The notes beneath the pieces were generated by a model, which was not told the DNA's origin, did not search any database, and saw only the letters and a program-made list of their open reading frames with translations. The position numbers were made by a program, and so were the translations under genes. A DNA stretch of 36,641 nucleotides from Verrucomicrobiota bacterium (lineage in GTDB: Bacteria > Verrucomicrobiota > Verrucomicrobiia > Limisphaerales > Fontisphaeraceae): the NCBI GenBank assembly GCA_037139415.1, contig JBAXGN010000067.1, positions 1 through 36,641 of the forward strand. The letters are read 5' to 3'. The stretch's first letter is position 1; each line of letters opens with the position of its first letter. Positions 17,183-26,090 of this stretch are shown piece after piece.

Positions 17183-17911
17183 ATGGTCAACATTATGAAC
17201 GACACCGCTCCATTCAAACAGATTGCCATCATCAATACCCTGCGGAGTTGCCAGCTTTTCAATGGGGTGAGCCCGGATGATTTGCGCCACCTCGCCGCCA
17301 TTGTGGTCGTCAAAACCCTCGCCAAAGGAGCTTATGCATTTCGGGAGGGGGAACCTTGCCAGGGCTTTTTCATTGTGCAAACCGGGGCCATTAACGTGCA
17401 TCGGGTAAATGCCATCGGCAAGGAACAGGTGATTCATGTGTTTCGCGCGGGTGAATCCTTTGCCGAAGCCTCGCTCTCCATGCCGGGCGGGTATCCCGCC
17501 AATGCGCAGGCCATCGAATCTTCCCAAGTCTTGCTGGTGCAGAAGGCCGGGTTCCTGGCCCTACTTCGGCGATATCCCGAAATGGCGCTCTGCATGGTCG
17601 CCGCCATGAGCATGCACTTGCGCACGCTGGTCGGGCAACTCGAAGATCTGACCATGAAGGATGTGGAAACCCGGCTGGCCAATTGGTTGTTGAAACGTTG
17701 CCCGGACCCCAACAGCACCAAACCCGCGCGCGTTGAGTTGCCGATGACCAAACGGATGCTGGCCGCCGAATTGGGAACGGTGAGCGAAACCTTTTCCCGC
17801 ACTCTGGCAAAATTTCGTGATTTGAAATTGCTCCAAGTCAAAGGCCGGGTGATTACCCTGCTCAAGCCCGCACAACTGGCGGCCTTGTTGAAGGAAAACC
17901 TTGGGGAATAG
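17183..17911 (+). CDS. Crp/Fnr-family transcriptional regulator
   Basis: 242 aa from the ATG at 17183; an ATG at 17195 is equally possible. The N-terminal half is a cyclic-nucleotide-binding-type beta-roll (LAKGAYAFREGEPCQGFFIV, G-A-I-N-V-H, F-R-A-G-E-S-F-A-E-A-S-L). The long dimerisation helix follows (AAMSMHLRTLVGQLEDLTMK). The C-terminal HTH is MTKRMLAAELGTVSETFSRT, the Crp-type winged helix. The phosphate-cassette Arg of true cAMP receptors is not evident: the segment reads E-A-S-L-S-M-P-G-G-Y-P-A, so the ligand is uncertain. No Fnr-type N-terminal Cys cluster is present. It is divergent from the HU gene and ends 9 nt from the dprA stop codon. Confidence 0.9.
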   Translation: MVNIMNDTAPFKQIAIINTLRSCQLFNGVSPDDLRHLAAIVVVKTLAKGAYAFREGEPCQGFFIVQTGAINVHRVNAIGKEQVIHVFRAGESFAEASLSMPGGYPANAQAIESSQVLLVQKAGFLALLRRYPEMALCMVAAMSMHLRTLVGQLEDLTMKDVETRLANWLLKRCPDPNSTKPARVELPMTKRMLAAELGTVSETFSRTLAKFRDLKLLQVKGRVITLLKPAQLAALLKENLGE

Positions 17912-17920
17912 CGCGTGGCA

Positions 17921-19027
17921 CTACACGTTTTGAACAAACAGTTTCCCGGGCAACTGCCTCACCAGGCGTTTCATCTCCAGGCTGAATAACGCGACGCTCA
18001 CCGCCGAGGCTGGCAGCCCACTGCGGCGGATGACCTCGTCAATCGAACTCTCGTCCTTGCTGAGCGTGTCATACACTTTTCGCTCATTATCTGAAAGTTC
18101 GAGCGCCGGCAACACCCCGGTCTCCGCCGGGGATGGGGGCCGGTTACTGCCCGGAAACAGGTATTCAAATTCGCTGAGAATATCCTCGACGCCCTCGCAA
18201 AGTTTCGCACCCTTCTTAATCAGATCATGGCAGCCTTTGCTCGCAGGGGAATCAATGCGCCCGGGCACCGCAAACACCTGCCGGCCATATTCGATGGCAA
18301 AATTGGAGGTGATCATGGCCCCGCCATTCAGCCCGGTTTCAACGACCACCGTGCCCAAGGTGATCCCGGCCACAATGCGATTGCGAATGGGGAATGATTG
18401 CTTGTCGGCCGGGCGATGGAACGGGAACTGGGTAAGCAGCGCCCCATTGGCGGCAATGCGCTCGAATAACTCGGCGTTTTCGGGAGGGAATACCACGTTG
18501 ATGCCGGTGCCCAACACGGCAATGGTCCGACCCTTGGCGTTGATTGCGCCCTGGTGTGCCGCCGTATCCACACCCCGCGCACCACCGCTCACCACGGTCA
18601 CCCCCGTGTAAGCCAGTTGATAGCCCAGCTTGCGGGCGGTTTCGATGCCATAATGGGTGCCGCGCCGGGTGCCGACGATGGCCACGGAATTTTTATCCTG
18701 CGGCAACAACTGGCCTTTGACATACAATATCACGGGCGGATCATAAATCTGCTTCAGGGACGCGGGATACGCCTCATCGGCCTGCGTGAGAACGTGACAG
18801 CCAAAATCCTCAATGCGTTTCAGCTCCGCCGGCAGGTCCACGTTTTGCTCCCATCCGGCAATGGCGGCGGCGGTGTCCGGCCCGATACCCGGCACCCGCT
18901 GGAGTTTCTCGCGGGGCGCGCGCAACACGGCCGGCCCATCCACAAAATGTTCCAGCAATTGGCGCACCCGGATGGGGCCAACGCCCTCGATCATGTTCAA
19001 CGCCACTAAGGCTTCCTTATGGTTCAT
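17921..19027 (-). CDS. dprA: DNA-processing protein DprA
   Basis: 368 aa from the ATG at 19027 (M-N-H-K-E-A-L); an in-frame codon 12 residues upstream is not used because the family starts here. Residues 1-60 hold a helix-hairpin-helix-like region (MIEGVGPIRVRQLLEHF and VPGIGPDTAAAI). The extended Rossmann core has S-V-A-I-V-G-T-R-R-G-T, VSGGARGVDTAAHQGAI, VLGTGINVVFPPENAELF, FPIRNRIVAGI and VVVETGLNGGAMITSNFA. A C-terminal winged-helix DprA domain ends the protein (ELSDNERKVYDTLSKD onward). It binds incoming single-stranded DNA and loads RecA in natural transformation. No other competence gene is in the window. Confidence 0.95.
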   Translation of the reverse strand: MNHKEALVALNMIEGVGPIRVRQLLEHFVDGPAVLRAPREKLQRVPGIGPDTAAAIAGWEQNVDLPAELKRIEDFGCHVLTQADEAYPASLKQIYDPPVILYVKGQLLPQDKNSVAIVGTRRGTHYGIETARKLGYQLAYTGVTVVSGGARGVDTAAHQGAINAKGRTIAVLGTGINVVFPPENAELFERIAANGALLTQFPFHRPADKQSFPIRNRIVAGITLGTVVVETGLNGGAMITSNFAIEYGRQVFAVPGRIDSPASKGCHDLIKKGAKLCEGVEDILSEFEYLFPGSNRPPSPAETGVLPALELSDNERKVYDTLSKDESSIDEVIRRSGLPASAVSVALFSLEMKRLVRQLPGKLFVQNV

Positions 19028-19286
19028 ACCATGTAATATAACGGATTTGGCTGCTAATAACAAGCCAGAATCGGAAACCCGAATATGGCGGGAGAATTAT
19101 TCACACCGCTGGTATTCCTGACTGGGCAATATAGTGTGATCTGTTCAGGCAAAATATTTTGTGTTTTTTGCAGGCTTGACATACGAGGTGCGGCTGAACA
19201 CCCTGACACGGAGACACCGTATGCTGGCTGGGACTTGGCTTCAATAGATGCCGACGGTTGGCAGCGGCGCTCACGGAGATTAAATT

Positions 19287-19646
19287 ATGAAAGCAATAAT
19301 TGGTTTGATGTTTGTCGCCTTTGTATTGGCCATTGCCATCGTGATCATTGCGGGATTCTGGAAAGTGTTCACCAAGGCCGGCAAACCGGGTTGGGCGGTG
19401 CTGGTGCCCATCTATAACGTGATCGTCCTGGTGGAAATTGCTGGCAAGCCGCTCTGGTGGTTCATTCTGTTCTTCATCCCGTTTATTAACCTGGTAGCGG
19501 TAATTTTGGTGGGCCTCGCGGTCGCCAAGCAGTTCGGCAAGAGCGAGGCTTTTGGCATTGGGTTAGCCCTATTAGGCGGCATTTTTTATCCAATCCTCGG
19601 CTTCAGTGACGCGACTTATCAAGACAACCCTCCGCCGGTCGCTTAA
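19287..19646 (+). CDS. Small membrane protein, DUF5684-like
   Basis: 119 aa with three to four membrane segments (about residues 3-25, 33-50, 57-80 and 85-105). The conserved blocks K-A-G-K-P-G-W-A-V-L-V-P-I-Y-N, A-G-K-P-L-W-W, AKQFGKSEAFGIGLALLGG and F-Y-P-I-L-G-F-S-D-A match the family I know as DUF5684. Its function is unknown. The ATG at 19287 follows GGAG at about 10 nt. The upstream gap of 259 nt after dprA has a TTGACA at about 19177 but no good -10 partner, so I call no promoter. Confidence 0.75.
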   Translation: MKAIIGLMFVAFVLAIAIVIIAGFWKVFTKAGKPGWAVLVPIYNVIVLVEIAGKPLWWFILFFIPFINLVAVILVGLAVAKQFGKSEAFGIGLALLGGIFYPILGFSDATYQDNPPPVA

Positions 19647-19783
19647 GCACGAAACGCCTGCGATTTTAGGCCGAGAATAACCGAAGTGTTCGGGAGCGGT
19701 GGTTTTATACTGCCCGTCGCAATGTCTGGCGCACAGCTCATGCTGCCCAGACAGCCTGATAGGGCAGTGCCCTTTGGAAAACA

Positions 19784-21676
19784 TCAAAACTTCCAGCGAC
19801 GCAGTTTGCCCTCCGCCTTGAGTTCAATCCATTCGAGTTCAACGGGCTGAGTGGTGGCGGGCAGATAAATGCGCAAGATCCCCAGCAGGCCGGGCGGTGG
19901 CACCGTTACGGATACTTCCTGCCCGTTGCCACCGGGTAATTGAAACGGTACCGCTTGGGCTTTCAAAGCATCCCCAGACTGACCGGATGAAAGCCATTCG
20001 ATTTTCCCCGCTCCGCCAGCGGCTGAATTGGCGCGAAACTTGATCGTAGCCGGGCCGGTGGATTTGCCAGTGCCAAATCCCAAAAACGGTGCCGGTCCTT
20101 TGCTGGTGATTTGTAAGACGCCGGCCTTCACCACAGCGTCGCAGTTGCGGGCCTTCCAACCTTGCAACGGGTCTGGTGGCACCGCGCTATTCGTGCCATA
20201 AGCGGGGTTCGGGAGCGGAACGACCGCCGCCGTATCCTGAAGAAAACCCTCAATCAGCGCATCGAGTTCTTTGACCATCGCAGGCTGGGCGACGGCGAGA
20301 TCGCGAGCCTCGCTGAGATCTTCGCGCAGGTTGTACAATTCATAGCGATGCGCGAAATTTGTGCCATCCTGGAAAAATCGGATCAATTTCAGATCGCCAC
20401 GCCGCACGGATACTGCGGGCAGTTGCTGACTGGCGGGGGTATGATGGGGAAAGTAGGTAAAAATGGTGTCGCGATGGTGGGTGGATTCGCCTTTCAATAC
20501 GGGCAGAAAACTGCGTCCATCAATTTTATGTTCCTTGGGCAAAGGCACCCCAACAATCTCCGCGAGGGTGGGATACCAGTCTATGCTCTGGATGAGGGCG
20601 TCGCTCGACAAACCCGGTTTCACCGTTCCCGGCCATACCACAAAGCACGGCTCCCGCGTGCCACCCTCGTAGATGCTCGCTTTGCCGCCTCGCAACGGTA
20701 AATTACTGGTGGGTGGAATTTCGGCGAAGTCCGCCGCACGTCCTTTAGGTCCACCCTTACCCTCGGTCTTCATCGCCTGCCAGTTCACGCCGCCGTTGTC
20801 GGAGAAAAACACGATAAGCGTTTTATCGAGGATGCCCTCGGCTTCAAGAGCCTTGACCAGCGTGCCCACCCCGTCGTCAAGGCTGTGAACCATCGCGGCG
20901 TACAGCGGGTTATGTTGCGGCACGTTCTCGTCCATCGCCGCCCGGTACCGTTCGATCAGCGACTCCTTCGCGTCAAACGGGGAGTGAACGGAGAAGGCCC
21001 AATAATTCAGATAAAATGGGTGGTTTTTGTTTGCCTTGATAAATTTAACCGCCTCGCTCGCCATCCGGTCCTCAATGTGTTCGCCGGGTTGTCCGGTAAA
21101 ATTGAGGGTCACGGGAAATTTCCATGGGGCAATGTAACTCCCCGCCGGTCCGGGGCCATGCCAATGCGGGACATCCACCTCGAACCCGTGTTGTAACGGA
21201 CTATAGGGCTCCGCCCCCAAGTGCCATTTGCCGAAATGCCCGGTGGCGTAGCCGGCGGATTTCAGCGTATCCGCCAGCGTGACGTAATTGGTGTTCAGCC
21301 GCGTAACACTGGTGGGCGTCAGGCATTTTTTATCCGCCGCCGCGCGGGCGGGGAGCGTGGCTTGCAGGATGACCTGCGGCATGTGACAGCTTGGAGTGGT
21401 GATGCCCAGTCGCGCCGGATACAGACCCGTCATGATGCTGGCGCGGGTGGGCGAACACAGCGGGTTGGCGGCATACGCCTGGGTGAACTTCATCCCGCGC
21501 GCGGCGAGCGCGTCAATGTTCGGAGTTTTATAATACGTGCTGCCAAAGCAGCCCAAATCCCGCCAGCCAAGGTCATCCGCCAGAATGAACACAATGTTGG
21601 GACGCACGACTTCGGCAGCTTGTGCGGCCATTGCCAGTACAAAACTGGTCAATAGGCTAACAAGACACGTTTTCAT
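19784..21676 (-). CDS. Exported formylglycine sulfatase (arylsulfatase A-like) with C-terminal extension
   Basis: 630 aa. A signal peptide (MKTCLVSLLTSFVLAMAAQA) precedes the sulfatase domain. The metal-binding D-D pair is I-L-A-D-D-L-G (D34, D35). The formylglycine motif is C74-S-P-T-R followed by A-S-I-M-T-G. Further family blocks: HFGKWHLGAEPYSPLQHGFE, FFSDNGGVNW and the S-I-D-W-Y-P-T-L block. After about residue 500 comes a separate beta-rich segment of about 130 aa (GWKARNCDAVVKAGVLQI... to W-I-E-L-K-A), which may bind polysaccharide. It needs a formylglycine-generating enzyme encoded elsewhere. It lies 71 nt downstream of the OB-repeat gene on the same strand. The substrate, a sulfated glycan, is inferred. 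Confidence 0.92.
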   Translation of the reverse strand: MKTCLVSLLTSFVLAMAAQAAEVVRPNIVFILADDLGWRDLGCFGSTYYKTPNIDALAARGMKFTQAYAANPLCSPTRASIMTGLYPARLGITTPSCHMPQVILQATLPARAAADKKCLTPTSVTRLNTNYVTLADTLKSAGYATGHFGKWHLGAEPYSPLQHGFEVDVPHWHGPGPAGSYIAPWKFPVTLNFTGQPGEHIEDRMASEAVKFIKANKNHPFYLNYWAFSVHSPFDAKESLIERYRAAMDENVPQHNPLYAAMVHSLDDGVGTLVKALEAEGILDKTLIVFFSDNGGVNWQAMKTEGKGGPKGRAADFAEIPPTSNLPLRGGKASIYEGGTREPCFVVWPGTVKPGLSSDALIQSIDWYPTLAEIVGVPLPKEHKIDGRSFLPVLKGESTHHRDTIFTYFPHHTPASQQLPAVSVRRGDLKLIRFFQDGTNFAHRYELYNLREDLSEARDLAVAQPAMVKELDALIEGFLQDTAAVVPLPNPAYGTNSAVPPDPLQGWKARNCDAVVKAGVLQITSKGPAPFLGFGTGKSTGPATIKFRANSAAGGAGKIEWLSSGQSGDALKAQAVPFQLPGGNGQEVSVTVPPPGLLGILRIYLPATTQPVELEWIELKAEGKLRRWKF

Positions 21677-21747
21677 TTGGTTGCGTTTTTCGAATTTGGC
21701 AGAAGCTGGGTGACATCATCACGCCACAATTCCACAAGTTTGCCTGG

Positions 21748-22704
21748 TTACTGTTTTTGTGTGCCAAGAAAGGCCAGTTGGTTTGTGGTCACCAGAGTGA
21801 TTTGCGGACGCCCGCCGTAATTGTCCAAGGGCCCAGCCACCTCAATCGTTTGCCCGGTTAGTTTATCCACGTTGGGAAACGCTTCAAAATTTTCATAGTA
21901 AATGACGGCGGTGGACCGATGATCCGGAGCCTTGGCACCCAGATTGAGACGGATTACTTTGTCCGTCTTGACCACCTCGGCGACCAGTCCGCGAATGGTT
22001 CCGGGCGGGCCGGACGGGCCGGCAGCCACCACTGGAGCTGGCGCTGCCCGGAGCATGGCAATCTGGGTTTTGTTTGCCAGTAACACGTGCTTGCGCCCCG
22101 GGTAGTTCAACTCCGCTCCGGAAATTTCCACATCCTTGCCAATCAAGGCTTCAAGGTCTGGGAAGTCAGCAAAGTGATCGGGATAAATCAGGGCGGTAGC
22201 CCGGTGATCCGGCGCTTTGCCCCCCAAATTGAGGCGAATAACCGTGACCGTCCGGATCACCTCTGCCAGCGGTCCGCGGATCACTGCTTGTTCGCCGGTG
22301 ACCGGTGCCGCCACTTTGGCCAATGCCGTTTGCTTGAGCAAGGTTAGTTGCTTGGGTGACTTCAGCGTGATCACCCCGCGCCCTGCCAGATCCGTCATGT
22401 CACCAATAACCTGGATTGGCTGTCCTTCCAGCAAATCAAGATCGGTATAATTTTTACTTTCCTGGGCAGGGATGAGAACGATAATACGATGGTTGGGGGC
22501 TTTCGCACCCAAGTTGAGACGGATGAACTTATCGGTTTTGACGATTTCAGCTACGGTACTGCGCACCAACGCACGCGTGGGCTCATTGTCTTCATCCGGC
22601 GTAGTCGCCACCGCAGGCTTGCCTACCTGGCCAAACAACAGCCAAGAGACCGCTACCGTGCTCAGCGCCAGAAGCGCCAAGCGGAACGTAAAACCGCACT
22701 TCAT
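21748..22704 (-). CDS. Exported protein with three tandem OB-fold-like repeats
   Basis: 318 aa. The N-terminus (MKCGFTFRLALLALSTVAVSWLLFG) is a signal peptide or membrane anchor. Three homologous units lie at about 48-125, 143-220 and 238-316, about 95 residues apart. Each contains V-A-E-V-V-K-T-D-K-x-I-R-L-N-L-G-x-K-A-P-D-H-R, then a hydrophobic strand (T-A-V-I-Y), a D-L-x-x-L-x-G-x-x-I-x-V-x-G segment, and G-R-P/K-x-x-x-L-x-x-x-x-Q-L. The layout resembles short OB-fold proteins annotated as nucleic-acid-binding or thermonuclease-associated (F-L-N-F-G-x-x-Y-P-N-Q type), but tripled. Ala/Pro linkers join the units. It lies 41 nt downstream of leuS on the same strand and is followed by a sulfatase. 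Ligand unknown. Confidence 0.75.
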   Translation of the reverse strand: MKCGFTFRLALLALSTVAVSWLLFGQVGKPAVATTPDEDNEPTRALVRSTVAEIVKTDKFIRLNLGAKAPNHRIIVLIPAQESKNYTDLDLLEGQPIQVIGDMTDLAGRGVITLKSPKQLTLLKQTALAKVAAPVTGEQAVIRGPLAEVIRTVTVIRLNLGGKAPDHRATALIYPDHFADFPDLEALIGKDVEISGAELNYPGRKHVLLANKTQIAMLRAAPAPVVAAGPSGPPGTIRGLVAEVVKTDKVIRLNLGAKAPDHRSTAVIYYENFEAFPNVDKLTGQTIEVAGPLDNYGGRPQITLVTTNQLAFLGTQKQ

Positions 22705-22745
22705 GTTTTCCCTATATGGTAAACGTGGCCAATAAACAAGATTTT

Positions 22746-25691
22746 TTAACCCACCACCAGATTCACCAGTTTCTTTGGCACGACGATCACTTTTTTGATG
22801 GTTTTGCCTTCGAGAAACGGCTGCGCGGTATCACAAGCCCGGGCCGCCGCTTCAATTTCAGCTTGGCTGGCGGCGGTGGGCATGGAGATGCGTCCGCGCA
22901 GTTTGCCGTTGATTTGCACCGGGATTTCCAAGGTGTCCTCGACCAAGTGAGCGGGGTTAAACTCCGGCCAGTGGTAATAGGCCAGGGCGGGTGCCGGTCC
23001 GGCCACGTGGTTCAGCTTGTGCCATAATTCCTCACTGAGATGCGGTGCAAACGGTTGGAGTAAGGCCACAAATTCGCGCAACACGCTGCTGGGGCGAGTT
23101 TCCCAAGTCATGGCTTCGTTGGTGAATACCATCATGGCGGAGATGGCGGTATTGAAGCGCAAACCATCCAGGTCTTCGGTGACTTTTTTGATGCAAGCAT
23201 GCAGTGTCTTGAGCTGGGATGGTGAGGGCGGCGCATCCTTGATCGTAGCCGATAGTTGGATATTTTCAAGCAATGTGGCGGCGGTCTCTGGCGTCACGGT
23301 CAGGTTTTGCTCGAATTCCGTCTCGCTCTGTTCATCCACAAACAACCGCCAGACGCGGCCCAAGAAGCGATAGACGCCTTCCACTCCTTTGGTGTTCCAA
23401 GGTTTCACCATCTCTAGTGGCCCCATGAACATTTCGTAGAGCCGGAACGCATCCGCGCCATATTCCTTGAGAATGTCGTCGGGATTGATCACATTGCCAC
23501 GGGATTTGGACATCTTGAACGTGCGGGCATCCACCAGGATGTTTTTATTGGCTTTCAGCGCGAAGCCATGGCCGGATTTTTCCACGTCTTCCTCGGCGAT
23601 GCGTTTGCCAATGACTTTCTCACCGGTCTTTTTATGCAATCCGACCATCTGCGGACCGGCCTGCGAAGCCTCTTCATTAATATCACGGATATCCGCCACA
23701 CTGACCAGGTTGCCGGACGCGTCTTGGAACTGGGTGTACTCCATCTCGCCCAGGATCAATCCTTGATTGACCAGTTTGAAGAACGGTTCCGGCGTGGAAA
23801 CGTGCCCCAGATCATGCAGCACCTTATGCCAGAAACGGGCATATAACAGGTGCAACACTGCGTGTTCGGTGCCCCCCACGTACAAGTCCACTCCCGAAGT
23901 GATTCTCGGGTTTCGGGTTTCGGGTTTCGGATTTTCCTTCGTGCCCATCCAATACTGCTCCACAGCCGGGGCGCAAAACGCCTGGTCATTGCGGGCGTCC
24001 AGATAGCGCAGATAATACCAGCAACTGCCGGCCCATTGCGGCATGGTGTTGGTCTCGCGGATCGAGCCATCCGGCAGGTTGACCCATTCCGTGGCGCGGG
24101 CCAACGGCGGTTGCCCCTCCCGAGTCGGCTTGAAGTCCTCCAACGGGGGTGGCAGGAGCGGCAATACGCTATCCGGCAAAGATGTATGTGCGCCATCTTT
24201 CCAAATGATCGGGAACGGTTCCCCCCAATAACGCTGCCGGCTGAAAAGCCAATCGCGCAGCTTGTAATTCACCATGCGCTTGCCCAAACCGTGCTCTGCG
24301 AGCCAAGCGGTGATTTTTTTGGTGGCTTCCGGAGTGGTCAGTCCGGTGATGGGACCGGAATTGATGCTGATGCCGTCGTCCACGTAGCCGATGGATTCCT
24401 TGCCTTCCGGGGCCTGCACCACCACACGGATTGGCAAATTGAATTTGGTGGCGAACTCGTGATCCCGGGTGTCATGTGCCGGCACCGCCATGATCGCGCC
24501 GGTGCCGTAATTGATCAGCACATAGTCGGCGGTCCAGATCGGGATTTTCTCCCCGTTCACCGGGTTGATGGCATAAGCGCCGGTGAATACGCCCGATTTT
24601 TCCTTGGCCAGTTCCGTGCGCTCTAGGTCGCTCTTGGAGGCCGCCGCCGTCTGGTATTGCTTCACCGAATCCCGTTGGGCCGGAGTCGTGATGAATTCCA
24701 AGAGCCGGTGTTCCGGTGCCAGCACCATATAGGTCGCTCCAAAAAGCGTGTCCGGACGCGTGGTGAACACGCGGATCTTGACCGGTTGCCCATCCGCCGA
24801 TTTATGGTCCGCAATTTCAAAATCCACTTCTGCTCCCTCGCTGCGGCCAATCCAATTGCGCTGCATTTCCTTCAGGGAATCGCTCCAATCAATGGTATCG
24901 AGATCCTTGAGCAACTTCTCGGCGTAAGCTGTGATGCGCAGCATCCATTGGCGCATGGGACGGCGGATGACCGGGAAACCACCGACCTCGCTTTTGCCAT
25001 CAATGACTTCCTCGTTCGCCAAAACTGTGCCCAGTTCCGGACACCAGTTCACCGGGGCCTCGCTGACATAGGCCAATCGCCGGGCGTCACGATACGCCTG
25101 TTGCGCCTGCGCGGTTTTAAGTTCCGGCGGATAGGCCAGCGTTTCGATGGGTTCGGCTTTATTAGTGGCGGGATTAAACCAAGAGTTATATAGCTTCAGG
25201 AAAATCCACTGCGTCCAGCGCACGTACTTCGGATCGGTGGTATCCACCTCGCGACTCCAGTCGTAGCTGAAGCCGAGGGATTTGATCTGGCGCTTGAAGT
25301 TGGCGATATTGGCCTCGGTGGTCTTGCGCGGGTGCTGGCCGGTCTTGATGGCGTATTGTTCGGCGGGCAGGCCGAAGGCGTCCCAGCCCATGGGATGCAG
25401 CACGTTGAACCCGGCGGCCCGGCGGTAGCGGGACAGAATGTCGGTGGCGGTGTAACCTTCCGGATGCCCCACGTGCAGCCCGGCACCGGAGGGATACGGA
25501 AACATGTCGAGAATGTAGAACTTCGGCGGCAGCGCGCCACCCTTGAGGGTCTCGGCATGCCGTACGGCGAACGGATGGGTGGCGGGCACGATTTCCCCGG
25601 GATTCCAGGCCCGGAATGTTTCCTGCGTTTCCCAAGCCTGTTGCCACTTCGGTTCGATCACGTCAAAAGGATACTGTTTGCGACTCGACAT
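22746..25691 (-). CDS. leuS: Leucyl-tRNA synthetase
   Basis: 981 aa class I synthetase. The start is the ATG at 25691 ([16 protein letters not shown]), the normal N-terminus; an in-frame codon at 25736 is rejected. The HIGH-type motif is [11 protein letters not shown]. The editing domain includes [18 protein letters not shown] and [13 protein letters not shown]. The KMSKS motif is [15 protein letters not shown]. The tRNA-binding C-terminal domain ends in [12 protein letters not shown]. It is longer than the 860 aa of E. coli, with the longer connective segments seen in PVC-group LeuS. In addition it has an in-frame insertion of 17-18 residues ([12 protein letters not shown]) between Y-W-M and V-D-L-Y-V-G-G, encoded by a genomic repeat (see 23892-23945). 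Confidence 0.96.
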   Translation of the reverse strand: MSSRKQYPFDVIEPKWQQAWETQETFRAWNPGEIVPATHPFAVRHAETLKGGALPPKFYILDMFPYPSGAGLHVGHPEGYTATDILSRYRRAAGFNVLHPMGWDAFGLPAEQYAIKTGQHPRKTTEANIANFKRQIKSLGFSYDWSREVDTTDPKYVRWTQWIFLKLYNSWFNPATNKAEPIETLAYPPELKTAQAQQAYRDARRLAYVSEAPVNWCPELGTVLANEEVIDGKSEVGGFPVIRRPMRQWMLRITAYAEKLLKDLDTIDWSDSLKEMQRNWIGRSEGAEVDFEIADHKSADGQPVKIRVFTTRPDTLFGATYMVLAPEHRLLEFITTPAQRDSVKQYQTAAASKSDLERTELAKEKSGVFTGAYAINPVNGEKIPIWTADYVLINYGTGAIMAVPAHDTRDHEFATKFNLPIRVVVQAPEGKESIGYVDDGISINSGPITGLTTPEATKKITAWLAEHGLGKRMVNYKLRDWLFSRQRYWGEPFPIIWKDGAHTSLPDSVLPLLPPPLEDFKPTREGQPPLARATEWVNLPDGSIRETNTMPQWAGSCWYYLRYLDARNDQAFCAPAVEQYWMGTKENPKPETRNPRITSGVDLYVGGTEHAVLHLLYARFWHKVLHDLGHVSTPEPFFKLVNQGLILGEMEYTQFQDASGNLVSVADIRDINEEASQAGPQMVGLHKKTGEKVIGKRIAEEDVEKSGHGFALKANKNILVDARTFKMSKSRGNVINPDDILKEYGADAFRLYEMFMGPLEMVKPWNTKGVEGVYRFLGRVWRLFVDEQSETEFEQNLTVTPETAATLLENIQLSATIKDAPPSPSQLKTLHACIKKVTEDLDGLRFNTAISAMMVFTNEAMTWETRPSSVLREFVALLQPFAPHLSEELWHKLNHVAGPAPALAYYHWPEFNPAHLVEDTLEIPVQINGKLRGRISMPTAASQAEIEAAARACDTAQPFLEGKTIKKVIVVPKKLVNLVVG
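23892..23945 (-). repeat. TCGGGTT-type repeat tract embedded in the leuS coding sequence
   Basis: The plus strand reads TCGGGTTTCGGGTTTCGG (about 23906-23930) inside leuS. It encodes 18 residues between Y-W-M and V-D-L-Y-V-G-G, where the family goes directly from Y-W-x-P to V-D. Related C-G-A-A-x-C-C tracts are intergenic at 27459-27592. The 54-nt length is a multiple of three, so the frame is kept. Confidence 0.75.
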
Positions 25692-26090
25692 AAGGCCGCA
25701 AATAATGAGGGAGCCCCGCCAAGATTCAAGAATCAAGTTTCACCCGGATAAAAACCAAACCATCGAACCATCGCCCATGTTCATTCTGCGCTTGACATTC
25801 ATCGTTGAATCCGTTTTCCTGTCGCCATGCGGCGTAAATCAAGAATCCAGCTTCCAGTGGCCTGCTACGCCGTGGAGACAGGGTGGACAGTATCCGGCTG
25901 AGGAGCAGATTGGGCTGAGTGATACAAATTTTTCAGAACTCCGCAGCCTGTTCAGTGACGTGGGAGCGGAGCAAATAACATTTGAAATTCCAAAGCGTCG
26001 AGCGCGTCATTCCCTCTCCCCGAGGGAGAGGGTCAGGTTGAGGGGAAACGCAACTTGCAGATGCTTCCGAGCCGGTGAGTTCAGGATTAA
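25692..26090. other. 399-nt divergent intergenic region with one perfect hairpin
   Basis: The region lies between the divergent leuS and aminotransferase starts. It holds a perfect 9-bp hairpin, CCCTCTCCC-CGA-GGGAGAGGG, at 26012-26032. This is a palindrome of the common dispersed CCCTCTCC..GGAGAGGG type, followed by GTCAGGTTGAGGGG. Short open frames across it have no recognisable product. I see no convincing promoter, but at least two are expected here because both flanking genes start outwards. Confidence 0.55.

Noticed and set aside
19085-19417. 110-codon open frame overlapping the DUF5684-like gene
   Set aside because: No domain, overlaps a better-supported gene in another frame, and lacks a ribosome binding site.
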